Shown: piece by piece, positions 17,675-26,548 of the stretch
How positions within the stretch are numbered: the stretch's first letter is position 1
Layout: each line of letters opens with the position of its first letter
Assembly: GCA_017794825.1 (NCBI GenBank)
Contig: CP051237.1
Location: 5,691,342 to 5,755,341, forward strand
Length of the DNA: 64,000 nucleotides
Direction of reading: 5' to 3'
Source: Pararhizobium sp.
Lineage (GTDB): Bacteria > Pseudomonadota > Alphaproteobacteria > Rhizobiales > Rhizobiaceae
Translations under genes and position numbers: made by a program
Notes under the pieces: model-generated
What the model saw: only the letters and a program-made list of their open reading frames with translations
The model's database searches: none
What the model was told of the DNA's origin: nothing

Positions 17675-18550
17675 ATGACCGTTGAAGGCAAGGCGAGCGG
17701 CTTTCGCGATGTCGTTGAAAGCCGGCGCAGCACGCGCAAATTCGTCAAGGGCAAGGAAATCGGCCGCGACGTTCTGGAGCGTATCGTCGAATGCGGTCGA
17801 TGGGCGCCGTCCGGCGCGAATGTCCAGTGCTGGGATTTCATCGTCGTGCACGACCCCGCCATGCGCGAGGAGGTCCGGCAGGTGTTCCTGCGTCAGGCGC
17901 GACGTCTGGTCGATCACGCGAAAGGGTTTCCTGCGGTTTCCAAAAACTACCTGTCCAACACCGTCGCGATCATCATCGTGCTCGGCGATCCGCGCTGGAA
18001 AGTCTGCTTTCCCCAGGCGACCAGCCCGGAATGGGACGAGGAATATCAGGACAACAATGAAGCGATCTTCCTCTGTTCGATCGGCGCCGCAATCCAGAAC
18101 ATCCAGCTTGGCGTAACTGCCGAGGGGCTGACCTCCGCCTGGCTTTCCGGCGGCGGCGAAGACGTCACCAATCGCGAACTCAGCGCCCTGCTCGGCTATC
18201 CGCAGTGGATGAAAGCCTACGGGACCATTCCGGTCGGTTTTCCCGTCGCCGAACAGGACCGGCGCTACCGCCGTCCGCTGGACCAGATCTGTCATTGGGA
18301 CCGCTACGAGCCCCGACAGTACCGGACCCATGATCAGGTCGATATCTACGAAAGCACGCTGCGGCCGTTCTCGATGTATCGCGACGACGAGGACATGCGC
18401 GACTGGCCGGATTTCACCGAAAAACTCGGTGGCTGGGCAGACGCCTTCACGTCGGCGCAACCCAATCCGTCAGGCCGCCTGGAAGACGAAGCCGACTTCT
18501 CGAAGCCTCGAACGGCCGGAAAGGCGACAAAGGCGCGCAATCGGTCCTGA
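17675..18550 (+). CDS. Nitroreductase family protein
   Basis: A 291-aa FMN-dependent nitroreductase-fold protein. The FMN-binding N-terminus VVESRRSTRKFVKGKEI and WAPSGANVQCWDFIVV are typical, as is EGLTSAWLSGGGEDVTNRELSALLGYP further on. It is longer than ordinary nitroreductases (~200 aa) by a C-terminal extension from about residue 205 (YRRPLDQICHWDRYEPRQYR onward) that I do not recognise. A GGAGGAG Shine-Dalgarno (17664-17670) precedes ATG 17675. It follows the TPR fusion gene by 23 bases, so co-transcription is likely. Substrate unknown. Confidence 0.88.
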   Translation: MTVEGKASGFRDVVESRRSTRKFVKGKEIGRDVLERIVECGRWAPSGANVQCWDFIVVHDPAMREEVRQVFLRQARRLVDHAKGFPAVSKNYLSNTVAIIIVLGDPRWKVCFPQATSPEWDEEYQDNNEAIFLCSIGAAIQNIQLGVTAEGLTSAWLSGGGEDVTNRELSALLGYPQWMKAYGTIPVGFPVAEQDRRYRRPLDQICHWDRYEPRQYRTHDQVDIYESTLRPFSMYRDDEDMRDWPDFTEKLGGWADAFTSAQPNPSGRLEDEADFSKPRTAGKATKARNRS

Positions 18551-18561
18551 TTGCGCGCCTT
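18530..18561. terminator. Bidirectional terminator hairpin
   Basis: A perfect 13-bp inverted repeat, AAGGCGCGCAATC (18530-18542) and GATTGCGCGCCTT (18549-18561), with a 6-base loop, spans the nitroreductase stop codon and lies between two convergent genes. There is no long T tract, so strength is uncertain. Confidence 0.7.
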
Positions 18562-18590
18562 CATGCAAAGTGTCTGAACGTCAGTCTCTG

Positions 18591-18854
18591 TCAGTATCCG
18601 GACGGACACGCGTCGACGTAGCGGCGGCCATACCGGTCGCGATAGTAGCAACGGTTCGAGCCTTCGGACACGCGACCGATCACAGCGCCTGCTATGCCTC
18701 CAACGACCGCGCCGACTGCCGCGCCTTCAACATTGCCGGTGGCGATGCCGCCAACGGCTGCGCCGGTTCCGGCGCCGATCGCGGCGCCCTTTTCAGTCGG
18801 CGTGCAGCCTGCAATTGCGAGTGCGGCGAACACCAGTATCAGCCATTGTTTCAT
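18591..18854 (-). CDS. Glycine-zipper lipoprotein
   Basis: An 87-aa small lipoprotein: signal KQWLILVFAALAIAGC with lipobox AIAGC, a glycine-zipper segment (GAAIGAGTGAAVGGIATG, then EGAAVGAVVGGIAGAVIG) and a C-terminal CYYRDRYGRRYVDACP with two cysteines. It resembles outer-membrane glycine-zipper/17-kDa-antigen-type lipoproteins linked to envelope stress. It stands alone. A Shine-Dalgarno-like AAGGAGAT lies just upstream of the ATG on the minus strand. Confidence 0.85.
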   Translation of the reverse strand: MKQWLILVFAALAIAGCTPTEKGAAIGAGTGAAVGGIATGNVEGAAVGAVVGGIAGAVIGRVSEGSNRCYYRDRYGRRYVDACPSGY

Positions 18855-19006
18855 GGGATGAGATCTCCTTCTTGTCGGAGACGTTAACGAACAGACCGCG
18901 ACAGGGTTCCATGGGATTTTGAAAATGTGGCTTGGCGGGGCCTCTTGGTGAACAGATCAGAGACTTCGAATAATTATGGTAATCTGGCAGTGTCTGAGTC
19001 TGCCTT

Positions 19007-19903
19007 ATGGGGGTGAAGATGCCGGAGAGTGAAATCGATGTTATCCGAACTATGCTTGGCTCCAAGCCGCGACCGGTCGGCTGGGTCGAGCGGCGCCGGC
19101 GTCTCGAAGAAATAGGCTCGTTTTGGCCGGTGGCCTCCGATGTCAAACTCGATCCGGTTGATCTCAACAGCGTGCCAGGCGAATGGTCGACAACCCCTGG
19201 AATCAATGCCTCGCGCGTTCTGCTTTTTTTTCATGGAGGCGGATATTGCTCGGGCTCCATTATCAGCCATCGCCGGATGGTCACCGAGGCGGGTCGGGCA
19301 GGCGGTTTGCGGACGTTAGCGGTCGATTATCGCCTTGCACCCGAAAACCACTTTCCCGCGGCGCTGGATGATGCGCTGACGGCTTGGCGATGGCTTCGAG
19401 ATCAGGGAGTGGCCGCTGCGCACATCGCGGTCGGTGGAGACAGTGCGGGCGGCGGGCTTACCGTGGCTCTGCTGAATTGGCTGCGCGATGCTGGCGAGCA
19501 GCTTCCGGGTTGCGCCTGGCTTGTGTCGCCATGGGTGGACCTTACCATGTCCGGCCAGACGCTTGTTACCAAAGACGCAGTCGATCCGATTATTCACAAG
19601 TCCTACCTCGAAGAACTCGCCAACGCGTATGTGCCCGCTGGAATAGAACGAAAAGATCCGCGTGTTTCACCGCTGTATGCAGACTTGCATGGTCTTCCGC
19701 CAATCCTGATACAGGTGGGATCTGCCGAGACTCTACTTGATGACGCTATACGATTTGCGGCCGCAGCAGGCATGGCTGACGTCCCGGTAACGCTGGAGAT
19801 TTGGCCTCGCATGATACATGCTTGGCCCTTGTGGAACGCCGGGTTGGAGCCGGGCCGTCAGGCGCTGGCCAATGCAGGCGCGCATTTCCATCGACATTTG
19901 TAG
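19007..19903 (+). CDS. Alpha/beta hydrolase, hormone-sensitive-lipase type esterase
   Basis: A 298-aa HSL-family (family IV) esterase. The oxyanion-hole motif HGGGYCSGS, nucleophile motif GDSAGGGL, acid ETLLDDAIRFA and base WPRMIHAW are all present and ordered. It hydrolyses carboxylic esters, probably in the cytoplasm because no signal peptide is seen. It lies isolated between the convergent lipoprotein and Sel1 genes; the 253 bases after it hold no recognisable gene. Codon composition is somewhat less GC-rich than the flanking core genes. Confidence 0.9.
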   Translation: MGVKMPESEIDVIRTMLGSKPRPVGWVERRRRLEEIGSFWPVASDVKLDPVDLNSVPGEWSTTPGINASRVLLFFHGGGYCSGSIISHRRMVTEAGRAGGLRTLAVDYRLAPENHFPAALDDALTAWRWLRDQGVAAAHIAVGGDSAGGGLTVALLNWLRDAGEQLPGCAWLVSPWVDLTMSGQTLVTKDAVDPIIHKSYLEELANAYVPAGIERKDPRVSPLYADLHGLPPILIQVGSAETLLDDAIRFAAAAGMADVPVTLEIWPRMIHAWPLWNAGLEPGRQALANAGAHFHRHL

Positions 19904-20156
19904 AACGCAGAGCAAAACGCCAATGCAAATGACAAGCAATGGGTCAGATATTCCGGTTCAATGCTTGCTTTCACGGCGCCAGTTTTTGAACTTTTCACCC
20001 GACAATGGCTCCCATACCGACGCGGGAAGACTACGAAAATCTTCAAACGACCTTCGGGACGATTTCTGCGGACAGGGTTCCAGTCGGTGATCCATCCTGT
20101 GCTGCCCTGGATGTCCGGCGCAGGAGGTTGCAGGCCCGTGGAAATGCCGGCGCAGA

Positions 20157-21128
20157 TTACCGATCGTGATTGTTTCTCCAGTCCTGAGCCATTGATTTGG
20201 CCTTGGATATCTGCTGTGGCGTCATGGTCTCGGCTAGTTGCGCACGGCTTTGAGCAGCTTCGGCATGTCCCTCATCGATCGCCAGAGAGTACCACATGTA
20301 ACTTTCTACACTATCGGCTGCGACACCTTCGCCTGTCTCGTAGAATCCTCCCAGCATAAAATGGGCTTCGGAACTGTTCTGTTCCGCCGCTTTTAGCATC
20401 CAGCTCAGCGCTTTTTCGTTGTCCTGTTTGACGCCGGCGCCGTACAGATACATCACGGATAGGGACATTTGCGCTTCAGGCGATCCTTGATCAGCAGCCA
20501 ATCGAAACCAGATCGCGGCGGCAGTTTCGTTGGCCGGCACGCCCTTGCCCAAGGCATACATCATGCCAAGCGCCAATTGCGCGATAGGCATACCCTGATT
20601 TGCAGCGTTTCGATACCAGCGGACCGCTTCCACATCGTCTTGCTCCACACCTCTTCCAGTCTCGTACGACAGAGCGAGACCGTATTGCGCGCGGTCAAAA
20701 CCCTGATCGGCCGCTTCGCGGTACCATCTCGCCGCCGCCTTGTAGTCTTTCTCCACCCCTGCTCCGGGTTCATACATGGTCGCCAGATTGTACTGCGCCG
20801 GCATGTCTCCCTTGTCCGCCGCCTTTTGATACCAGAAAACGGCCTTGCAGTTGCTTTGCGGCGTTCCTGTTCCGGATTCGTACATAAGCGCCAAACCGGT
20901 CATTGCCTCCGCTTCGCCATTTTCAGCGCCTTCCTCGTAAAGTCTCAGCGCCAGTTCGTAGTCGCCGCGATTATTGGCCTCCGTTCCCTCCTCATAGGTG
21001 CCTGCAAAACACACGTTCGAAGCCAGAAGAACCACTGGTAGCCCGACAAAAATACGAAAAGTAAACCCAGTTATCCACAAAACAAAGCAGGAAAACTTCG
21101 GCCGTCTATGGCAGACGGTCTGGGCCAA
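20157..21128 (-). CDS. Sel1-repeat protein, exported
   Basis: A 323-aa protein with an N-terminal hydrophobic export segment (FRIFVGLPVVLLASNVCFAG) followed by about seven Sel1-like repeats with the consensus A-x-x-W-Y-x-x-A-A-x-x-G: AVFWYQKAADKGDMPAQYNLA, AARWYREAADQG, AVRWYRNAANQG, AAIWFRLAADQGSPEAQ, ALSWMLKAAEQ, SYMWYSLAIDEGHAEA. Such alpha-solenoids mediate protein contacts, often in envelope signalling or exopolysaccharide regulation. The exact start is uncertain, because the charged MAQTVCHRRPKF leader is long for a signal peptide. Confidence 0.88.
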   Translation of the reverse strand: MAQTVCHRRPKFSCFVLWITGFTFRIFVGLPVVLLASNVCFAGTYEEGTEANNRGDYELALRLYEEGAENGEAEAMTGLALMYESGTGTPQSNCKAVFWYQKAADKGDMPAQYNLATMYEPGAGVEKDYKAAARWYREAADQGFDRAQYGLALSYETGRGVEQDDVEAVRWYRNAANQGMPIAQLALGMMYALGKGVPANETAAAIWFRLAADQGSPEAQMSLSVMYLYGAGVKQDNEKALSWMLKAAEQNSSEAHFMLGGFYETGEGVAADSVESYMWYSLAIDEGHAEAAQSRAQLAETMTPQQISKAKSMAQDWRNNHDR

Positions 21129-21329
21129 GCAAGTTCATTGTGAGGGGTCACGGCAAGAGCAAGAAGGGATCCGCTCGTTCGCACGCGGTGTTCAGAGTAT
21201 ATCCAGCACTTCACGCGCACGGGGAACAATAGAGAATTGGTCAGCCGGGGCTTATCAGATGGCGTTATGCAGAGGGCCGACGCGCTTGAGCCTCCCGCGC
21301 TGTGCGCAGGAGGCTCGTAGCCATTCGGT

Positions 21330-22310
21330 TCAGTTGGCGGCCCGGAAGAACTCCAGGAGCACGGCGGCTGAAGCTTCGGGGTTCTCGTCGCCCAGCCAGT
21401 GGCCAGCGCGCGGGATGCTGACGGTCGTGAGATCGAGGGCAACCTTGCCCCAGAGATAGTCGCCGTAGGGTCCCGCCGAGGTCTCGCCGCCGATGGCGAG
21501 CGCGGGAATCGAAAGCGGAGTCTCGTTCAGCACCGCATTGTCCTCGGCATCCTGCCAGACGCTGGCGTAATAGGAAATGCCCGCCCGGAGCGCGCCAGGC
21601 TTGGCGATCTCGCGGGCATAGGCCTCGATATGCGCCGGGTCGACCGAGGCATTGCCGGAATAGGCGAAGTGGTAGAAGAACCACGACAGAAGCTCGCGCT
21701 CCTGCCCCTTCAGCATCCATTCAGCAGCATCGGGCACGGTAAAGAGCGCGAGGTGCCAGTTGGAGTTCAGCGTCCAGTCCGCTGACGGCATCATGAAGGC
21801 CTCGTAGCCGAAGCCCGCGAGGCCGAATTCCATGAAGGCGACGCGCGAGACCGTATCCGGATAGTCGCGAGCAAAGGCCGCCGCGGTGCCGGCCCCAAGA
21901 TCGTAGCCGACGAGCCCGATCCGGTTGTATCCGAGATGATCGACGAGGCCCTTCAGATCGGCGGCAAGAGTTGTCTTGTCGTAGCCTCCCGGGGTGATCG
22001 TCGACATGCCGACACCGCGCTGGTCCGGGGCGATGACGGTGAAGTGCTCGGCCAGGACCGGGCCGATTGTGTGCCACATCAGCGAGTGCTGGGGCCAGCC
22101 GTGGAGCAGAACGATGGGAGGGCCCTCGCCAGCCTTGCGGTAGACGATGGAGACCTCGCCGATCTGCGCCCGGCCGATCTCCCATTCATCGAACGGGATG
22201 GCAAGGGAAGCGGTGACGGCTTCATCCGTCTGGGCGAGCACGGCGGAGGCCGGCAGGGCTAGTGCGAAGAGCGCGGTGACGGCTAGGGCAAGTCTGTCGA
22301 TCATGGTCAT
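21330..22310 (-). CDS. Exported alpha/beta hydrolase, epoxide hydrolase-like
   Basis: A 326-aa protein with a signal peptide (LALAVTALFALALPASAVLAQ) and an alpha/beta hydrolase domain. Motifs: HGWPQHSLMW (oxyanion hole), DQRGVGMS, nucleophile elbow LVGYDLGAGTA with Asp in the nucleophile position, and PRAGHWLGDENPE with the catalytic His. An Asp nucleophile points to epoxide hydrolase or dehalogenase chemistry rather than esterase. It probably acts in the periplasm. It follows the NAD(P)-binding gene by 25 bases on the same strand, under likely control of the divergent LysR gene. Confidence 0.88.
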   Translation of the reverse strand: MTMIDRLALAVTALFALALPASAVLAQTDEAVTASLAIPFDEWEIGRAQIGEVSIVYRKAGEGPPIVLLHGWPQHSLMWHTIGPVLAEHFTVIAPDQRGVGMSTITPGGYDKTTLAADLKGLVDHLGYNRIGLVGYDLGAGTAAAFARDYPDTVSRVAFMEFGLAGFGYEAFMMPSADWTLNSNWHLALFTVPDAAEWMLKGQERELLSWFFYHFAYSGNASVDPAHIEAYAREIAKPGALRAGISYYASVWQDAEDNAVLNETPLSIPALAIGGETSAGPYGDYLWGKVALDLTTVSIPRAGHWLGDENPEASAAVLLEFFRAAN

Positions 22311-22335
22311 AGAATGTCTCCTTCGGATGGTTCGT

Positions 22336-22938
22336 TCAGCCGAACTTCACGAGGTTGAGGGCGGAAAGCGGTCCGCCGGGGAACTGCACGAGACTACCAC
22401 CAACCGAGATCGGGCCGAGGTCGATGCCGAAGAAGCCGAGTCGGTCGATGAGCGCGCTGACCTCGGCCTTGGCGCGGGGCTCGTCACCGGAGATGAACAG
22501 CACCCGGCGACCGCCTTCGATGCGGGGATCGCCGGCGAGCAGATGCGGCTGGAGGTGATTGAAGGCCTTCACCACCCGCGCGCCGGGCACGAGGCCCGCG
22601 AAGACCTCGCTCGATAGCCGGCCGTTGAGTTCCGCCGGCCTGAACAGCGGTCCCTCGATCGGGTTGTTCGCATCGATGACGATGCGCCCCGTGAAATCGG
22701 GCAGGCCAGCGAGTGCGGCTGACAGTTTCGACCAGTTGACGGCGACGAGGACGATGTCCTTCGATGCCGCCTCTTCGCGGGTGCCCACCTCGATGGTCGG
22801 ACCAATGGCGGCGACCACGTCCCGGAGACTGTCCGGGTCGCGACTGTTGGCGAGCGTGGCGTGGATGTTGTTGTTCGCGAGCGCCGTCGCGAAGGCGCGG
22901 CCGATATTGCCGGCGCCGATGATACCGATGCTTTGCAT
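22336..22938 (-). CDS. NAD(P)-binding domain protein (F420-dependent NADP reductase-like)
   Basis: A 200-aa Rossmann-fold protein beginning with the dinucleotide motif SIGIIGAGNIGRAFATALA, then ATLANSRDP, VLVAVNWSKL and IVIDANNPI. This is the arrangement of the NPD1/F420 reductase-like family that many non-F420 bacteria carry as NADPH-dependent oxidoreductases; the substrate is unknown. It sits between the deleted SDR gene and the epoxide hydrolase-like gene, all on the minus strand, so it probably belongs to one stress or detoxification operon. Confidence 0.87.
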   Translation of the reverse strand: MQSIGIIGAGNIGRAFATALANNNIHATLANSRDPDSLRDVVAAIGPTIEVGTREEAASKDIVLVAVNWSKLSAALAGLPDFTGRIVIDANNPIEGPLFRPAELNGRLSSEVFAGLVPGARVVKAFNHLQPHLLAGDPRIEGGRRVLFISGDEPRAKAEVSALIDRLGFFGIDLGPISVGGSLVQFPGGPLSALNLVKFG

Positions 22939-22966
22939 GGCGTGAACTCCTTGTGCGTGAGGTGGA

Positions 22967-23275
22967 TCAGGCGGTCATGCCGCCGTTGGCAACGATTTCT
23001 GCACGGGTGATGAGGGCGGCTTCGGGGCCGGCGAGATAGGCGACGACGCTGGCGATTTCGCCGGGCTGGCCATAGCGGCTGATCGCCATCCCGAGACCAA
23101 CGATCGCGGCCACAACTTCCGCGGCCCGGTCGGGCGAGGCGTTGTAGGTAATGGCGACGGACGCTCCCTGGGCTGCGAATTTTCGTGCGATGGCGACGCT
23201 GATCGAGCGCAATCCGCCGGTGACGAACGCCGTTCTTCCGGCGAGGGTCTGAGTGTCTTCGGTCATTGTCTTCAC
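22967..23275 (-). pseudogene. Short-chain dehydrogenase with large in-frame internal deletion
   Basis: An open frame of 102 aa joining the two ends of a classical ~245-aa SDR. The N-terminal cofactor region (GRTAFVTGGLRSISVAIARK, ASVAITYNASPDRAAEVVAA) runs directly into the C-terminal end (SRYGQPGEIASVVAYLAGPEA, then ITRAEIVANGGMTA). The middle ~140 residues, which carry NNAG, the catalytic Ser and the YxxxK motif, are absent, and the Gly-rich motif is altered (GGLRSIS). The product cannot be a working SDR. It is the gene nearest the divergent LysR regulator, so it was probably the first gene of that operon. Confidence 0.85.
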
Positions 23276-23372
23276 TCCGTAGGGGTTTCGTTGGAGCGAA
23301 GATGACCAGTTTCCCTTGTTCGGATTAGTCGGTATTCCTGAATTTCAGTTTCAAGCAATCGTTGAATGTGAA

Positions 23373-24314
23373 ATGGAAACCCTGGCCAATCTGGAAAGCT
23401 TCGTGCGCAGTGCCGAGACAGGCAGCTTCTCAGCGGCGGCGCGGCGCATGGGACTGACGCCGGCCGCCGTAAGCCGTAACGTGGCGATGCTGGAGCGCAA
23501 TCTCGGGGTGCGGCTGTTCCACCGCTCGACGCGGCGGCTTCTGCTCTCTGAAGCCGGCGAGCGGTTCCTACAGTCGATCGGCGGCAATCTCGATGCACTG
23601 CAGCAGGCGATTTCCGAGACCGCTTCGGGTGCCGCCGTGCCTGCTGGCGTGCTGAAGATTAGTCTCAGCCCCACCTTCGGATCCACGCATATCCTGCCGC
23701 TCCTCCCCGAATTCTTGCGGAGGTATCCGCTCATCCGGCCGGAATGGCATTTCGAAAACAGGGCCGTCGACCTGATCGCAGACGGCTATGACGCGGCCAT
23801 CGGCGCCGGGTTCGACCTTGCGCCCGGCATCGTCGCGCGTACGCTAGCGCCCGCACATATCATCGCCGTGGCGTCACCCGCCTACATGACTGGCCGCACC
23901 CCGCCGGCCGATCCCGCCGGGCTCGCACAACTGGACGGGATCGTGATGCGCTCGCTGCGCACAGGCCGCATCCGGCACTGGGCCATGCGCGATGTCGCGG
24001 GCCGGGAGATGATGGCGGCATTGCCTGAAAGAGTGGTCGTCAATGACCCTGCACCGATGTGCGTGGCGGCGCGTCTTGGCCTCGGTATAGCACTCGTCGC
24101 CGTGCCCGACGCTCTGCCGGATCTGGAGAGCGGCCGACTCATCCGGCTGCTGCCGGACTGGTATGCCGATGCGGGTGCGATATCGCTCTACTACGACTCG
24201 CGCCACCAACTGCCCGCCAAGACCCGCGCCTTCGTCGATCTGGTGGCCGAGGCGTTCCGACGCGAAAGACTCGCCGAGCGATTTGCCGGCAGTCTTGGCG
24301 GGACGCCGATATAG
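23373..24314 (+). CDS. LysR-family transcriptional regulator
   Basis: A 313-aa LTTR with an N-terminal winged helix (FVRSAETGSFSAAARRMGLT, PAAVSRNVAMLERNLGVRLF, HRSTRRLLLSEAGERFL) and a substrate-binding domain starting near GVLKISLSPTFGSTHILPLL. ATG 23373 starts the conserved METLANLESFV sequence; the frame opens 19 codons earlier without support. It diverges from the SDR remnant, the NAD(P)-binding gene and the epoxide hydrolase-like gene, its likely targets. The 97-base gap between SDR start and LysR start should contain the operator. The inducer is unknown. Confidence 0.92.
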   Translation: METLANLESFVRSAETGSFSAAARRMGLTPAAVSRNVAMLERNLGVRLFHRSTRRLLLSEAGERFLQSIGGNLDALQQAISETASGAAVPAGVLKISLSPTFGSTHILPLLPEFLRRYPLIRPEWHFENRAVDLIADGYDAAIGAGFDLAPGIVARTLAPAHIIAVASPAYMTGRTPPADPAGLAQLDGIVMRSLRTGRIRHWAMRDVAGREMMAALPERVVVNDPAPMCVAARLGLGIALVAVPDALPDLESGRLIRLLPDWYADAGAISLYYDSRHQLPAKTRAFVDLVAEAFRRERLAERFAGSLGGTPI

Positions 24315-24454
24315 GCCCTCCACACACCGACCGCCCGGGATGCGCCGCAGGGTTCGCAATCATCCCAAGACGCCAGCGGAACGACCCATGCGCGTGGAGC
24401 CCCCTGGCCCCCGGGGCGCAGACAGAAACCAACGGAGGCACGCCTGCGCCTGAT

Positions 24455-25463
24455 CTAAGCCTCAGGCCAACACAAACCGAACTCCCGCGACTGGCGCAGT
24501 TGCTTGCCGACCGCATGTCGCAGCAAGTCGCGCATCTGCGCGCTGACATAGACCGGCTCCCAGATCGTGCGCAACCTGGAGCCCGGCTTACGCTTGCGAA
24601 GCTTCTGGGTCCGTGTCCGGTGGTTCCAGCGCCAAGCCACCTCTTTGAGGTAACTCTGCAGATGCTCGTAGGGCAGGATATTGTAGACCCCGATCAAGGC
24701 CCGCGCGACCTGCGACGCGACCGCCTCGGCCGTGTCGATATGCGCTCCTGTCGCCGGGATGGCGAACTGCTTCTTGCTGTGAATGACTGCGTGGTGGCAA
24801 CTATAGCCCTTGCCGGTCTTCTTGTAGATAGCGTTGCCGTCGGTCGTCAGCGTCGAGCTTGGATCGAGCCAGCGGTCGAGGATGGGCTTCACGGTCGCAC
24901 CCTTTGCGTCCGGGATCAGGCAGATGCGCATGTCACCGCCGCGCTCGACAGCCACGAGCGCCTGTGGTTTCGGGGTTCCGCGGTCACGCTTGCGCCGGAA
25001 GGCAGGTTGATACTTCGAGGCGCCGCCGACGAAGATCTCGTCGACCTCAACCGGCCTGTGAGCTTGAATGAGGTCTCGCCATAGGGATGCATCAGCTCCC
25101 GAACGACATGGCCAAGTTTCCACGCAGTCTTTTGGGACACCCCGAGGTTCCGCGACATCACGACAGAGGAGATGCCTTTGATCGAGGTGAGCACCAGGAA
25201 CATCGCGGCGATCCAGATCCGCTGGTCCATCTTCGTCGCATGCATCGGAGTCTTCGTCGTGACCGTGAATAGGCCCGGCAGTCTCGGCATTGGTAGAATC
25301 CCGGACGGGCCGTCGTGCCGTGTACTTCCCCCGAACTTGTCGAGCCGCATTGCGGGCAATACCGGCCCCTCGGCCAGATCATCTCTTCGAGGAACAGCCG
25401 AGCATGGTACTCGCTCGGTTAGCGTCGCCAGATATCGCGAATAGATTTCAGATCGGTCATCAT
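24455..25463 (-). pseudogene. IS1595-family transposase, frameshifted remnant
   Basis: Pieces of one IS1595 (ISXO2-like) transposase lie in different frames of the minus strand: a start-like MMTDLKSIRDIWRR near 25463, a zinc ribbon (PRGRYCPQCGST, FYQCRDC) in the 25158-25382 frame, then VTTKTPMHATK and VMSRNLGVSQKTAWKLGHVV in the 24916-25270 frame, and the catalytic half (VEVDEIFVGG, TTDGNAIYKK, ALIGVYNILPYEHLQSYLKE) in the 24455-25060 frame. At least two frame shifts break it. I could not identify terminal inverted repeats or a target duplication, so element ends are not assigned. Confidence 0.85.
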
Positions 25464-25652
25464 GGTTTTCGTCCCCTTTGTGTAAAGGGCGACGATATTG
25501 ACCGACTGCGCCCACCCCGAAGCAGACGCCGTCAAAAAAGACACCCCACGGAGCGCAGCTTCAGGGAGATGCGTTGCAAATCGCTGAATCGACGAGGGTT
25601 CGGGCGGAGGCTGCTTTGTTTCGTGGATAGTTGGGAAAGTAAACACCTGGCT

Positions 25653-26027
25653 TTATTCCCTGATCTCGAACCGGTCGCATATGCAGCAGAATTCGGAGGG
25701 CGTGCTGAAATCCAAAGTTACAAACAATTTTCCGACGATCTCGTCCCTGCTGAAGATATGCCGGAACCGGGATTTGACGGCGTCGACATTGGCGTGATCA
25801 ATCTTGGCGTGGAAGCAATCGAAGACGACGCTCTGCGGGTGGTCAACGCAGAAGGATATCGCATGGACGCCAGACAGATCCATTCGCAGATTCATCCTCT
25901 CCCTCAGTTCGAAATGGAGAGACACTCTCTCGAATGAACAGGAAACCTGTCTGATCTCGTAATCATGCAGACTGGGATCACGGAATTTGGTCAACTCCAA
26001 TGGCGCGCCGGCGGCGTCAGCGTTCAT
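25653..26027 (-). CDS. Hypothetical protein
   Basis: A 124-aa frame starting at ATG 26027 with a purine-rich stretch (GGAAAGGAAGAGGG) directly upstream. The protein has a mixed alpha/beta character with segments SLHDYEIRQVSCSFERVSLH, SGVHAISFCVDHPQSVVFDC and DEIVGKLFVTLDFSTPSEF, and no membrane or signal segment. I do not recognise a family. It lies between the broken transposase and the MFS gene, in a region of decaying DNA. Its plausible composition and Shine-Dalgarno argue for a real gene; the frame continues upstream to 26168 without support. Confidence 0.5.
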   Translation of the reverse strand: MNADAAGAPLELTKFRDPSLHDYEIRQVSCSFERVSLHFELRERMNLRMDLSGVHAISFCVDHPQSVVFDCFHAKIDHANVDAVKSRFRHIFSRDEIVGKLFVTLDFSTPSEFCCICDRFEIRE

Positions 26028-26168
26028 CCCTCTTCCTTTCCTGGCGCAACCGAGCGTATCTGTCAGATTTCCAATTTGGCGGCCGCCACACGATGCCCAT
26101 TCCAAAGCGAGGAACAATCCGGCGTAAACGGGCCAGACTTGAGATATCCATCCGGCCGATCTCGTCAA

Positions 26169-26548
26169 GATGCAGGCGCATCGGTTGTTCCGGACAATCT
26201 GACGTTATGCCACACGGCTTTCGATTGTATATGTCGTTTAAGGCTATGTCCCGGTCGCAGACATTCTGGGTCTGACTGAAGACCAGCCCGATGCCGTCGG
26301 TATCGCCGTCGCAGGAATGCGGTTCGGATCGCCCGGCATGGGGCCGGAATGCGAGCGCGACACCTTCGTGGTGAAGCGTTTCAGATGAGATGGATCGGGA
26401 GAGACTTTCGCCGCCTGTGCGGCGCGTTCGTCGATCATCCTGCTGTTCCCGCCGGCGTCTGTGCAGAATGCAGCGCTTCGTATAAGCTCGCCGCCGCGCC
26501 GCATGGAATATGCGCCGGCCGTGGCGCGGGTCGGGTTCAGGGCTCGTC
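26169..26548. other. Gene-poor stretch before the MFS gene
   Basis: Overlapping open frames occur on both strands but none has a convincing start, composition or family match. A minus-strand frame ending at 26017 contains RMDISSLARLRRIVPRFGMG and could be a fragment. I see no RNA gene here. The MFS promoter should lie in this stretch. Confidence 0.4.
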
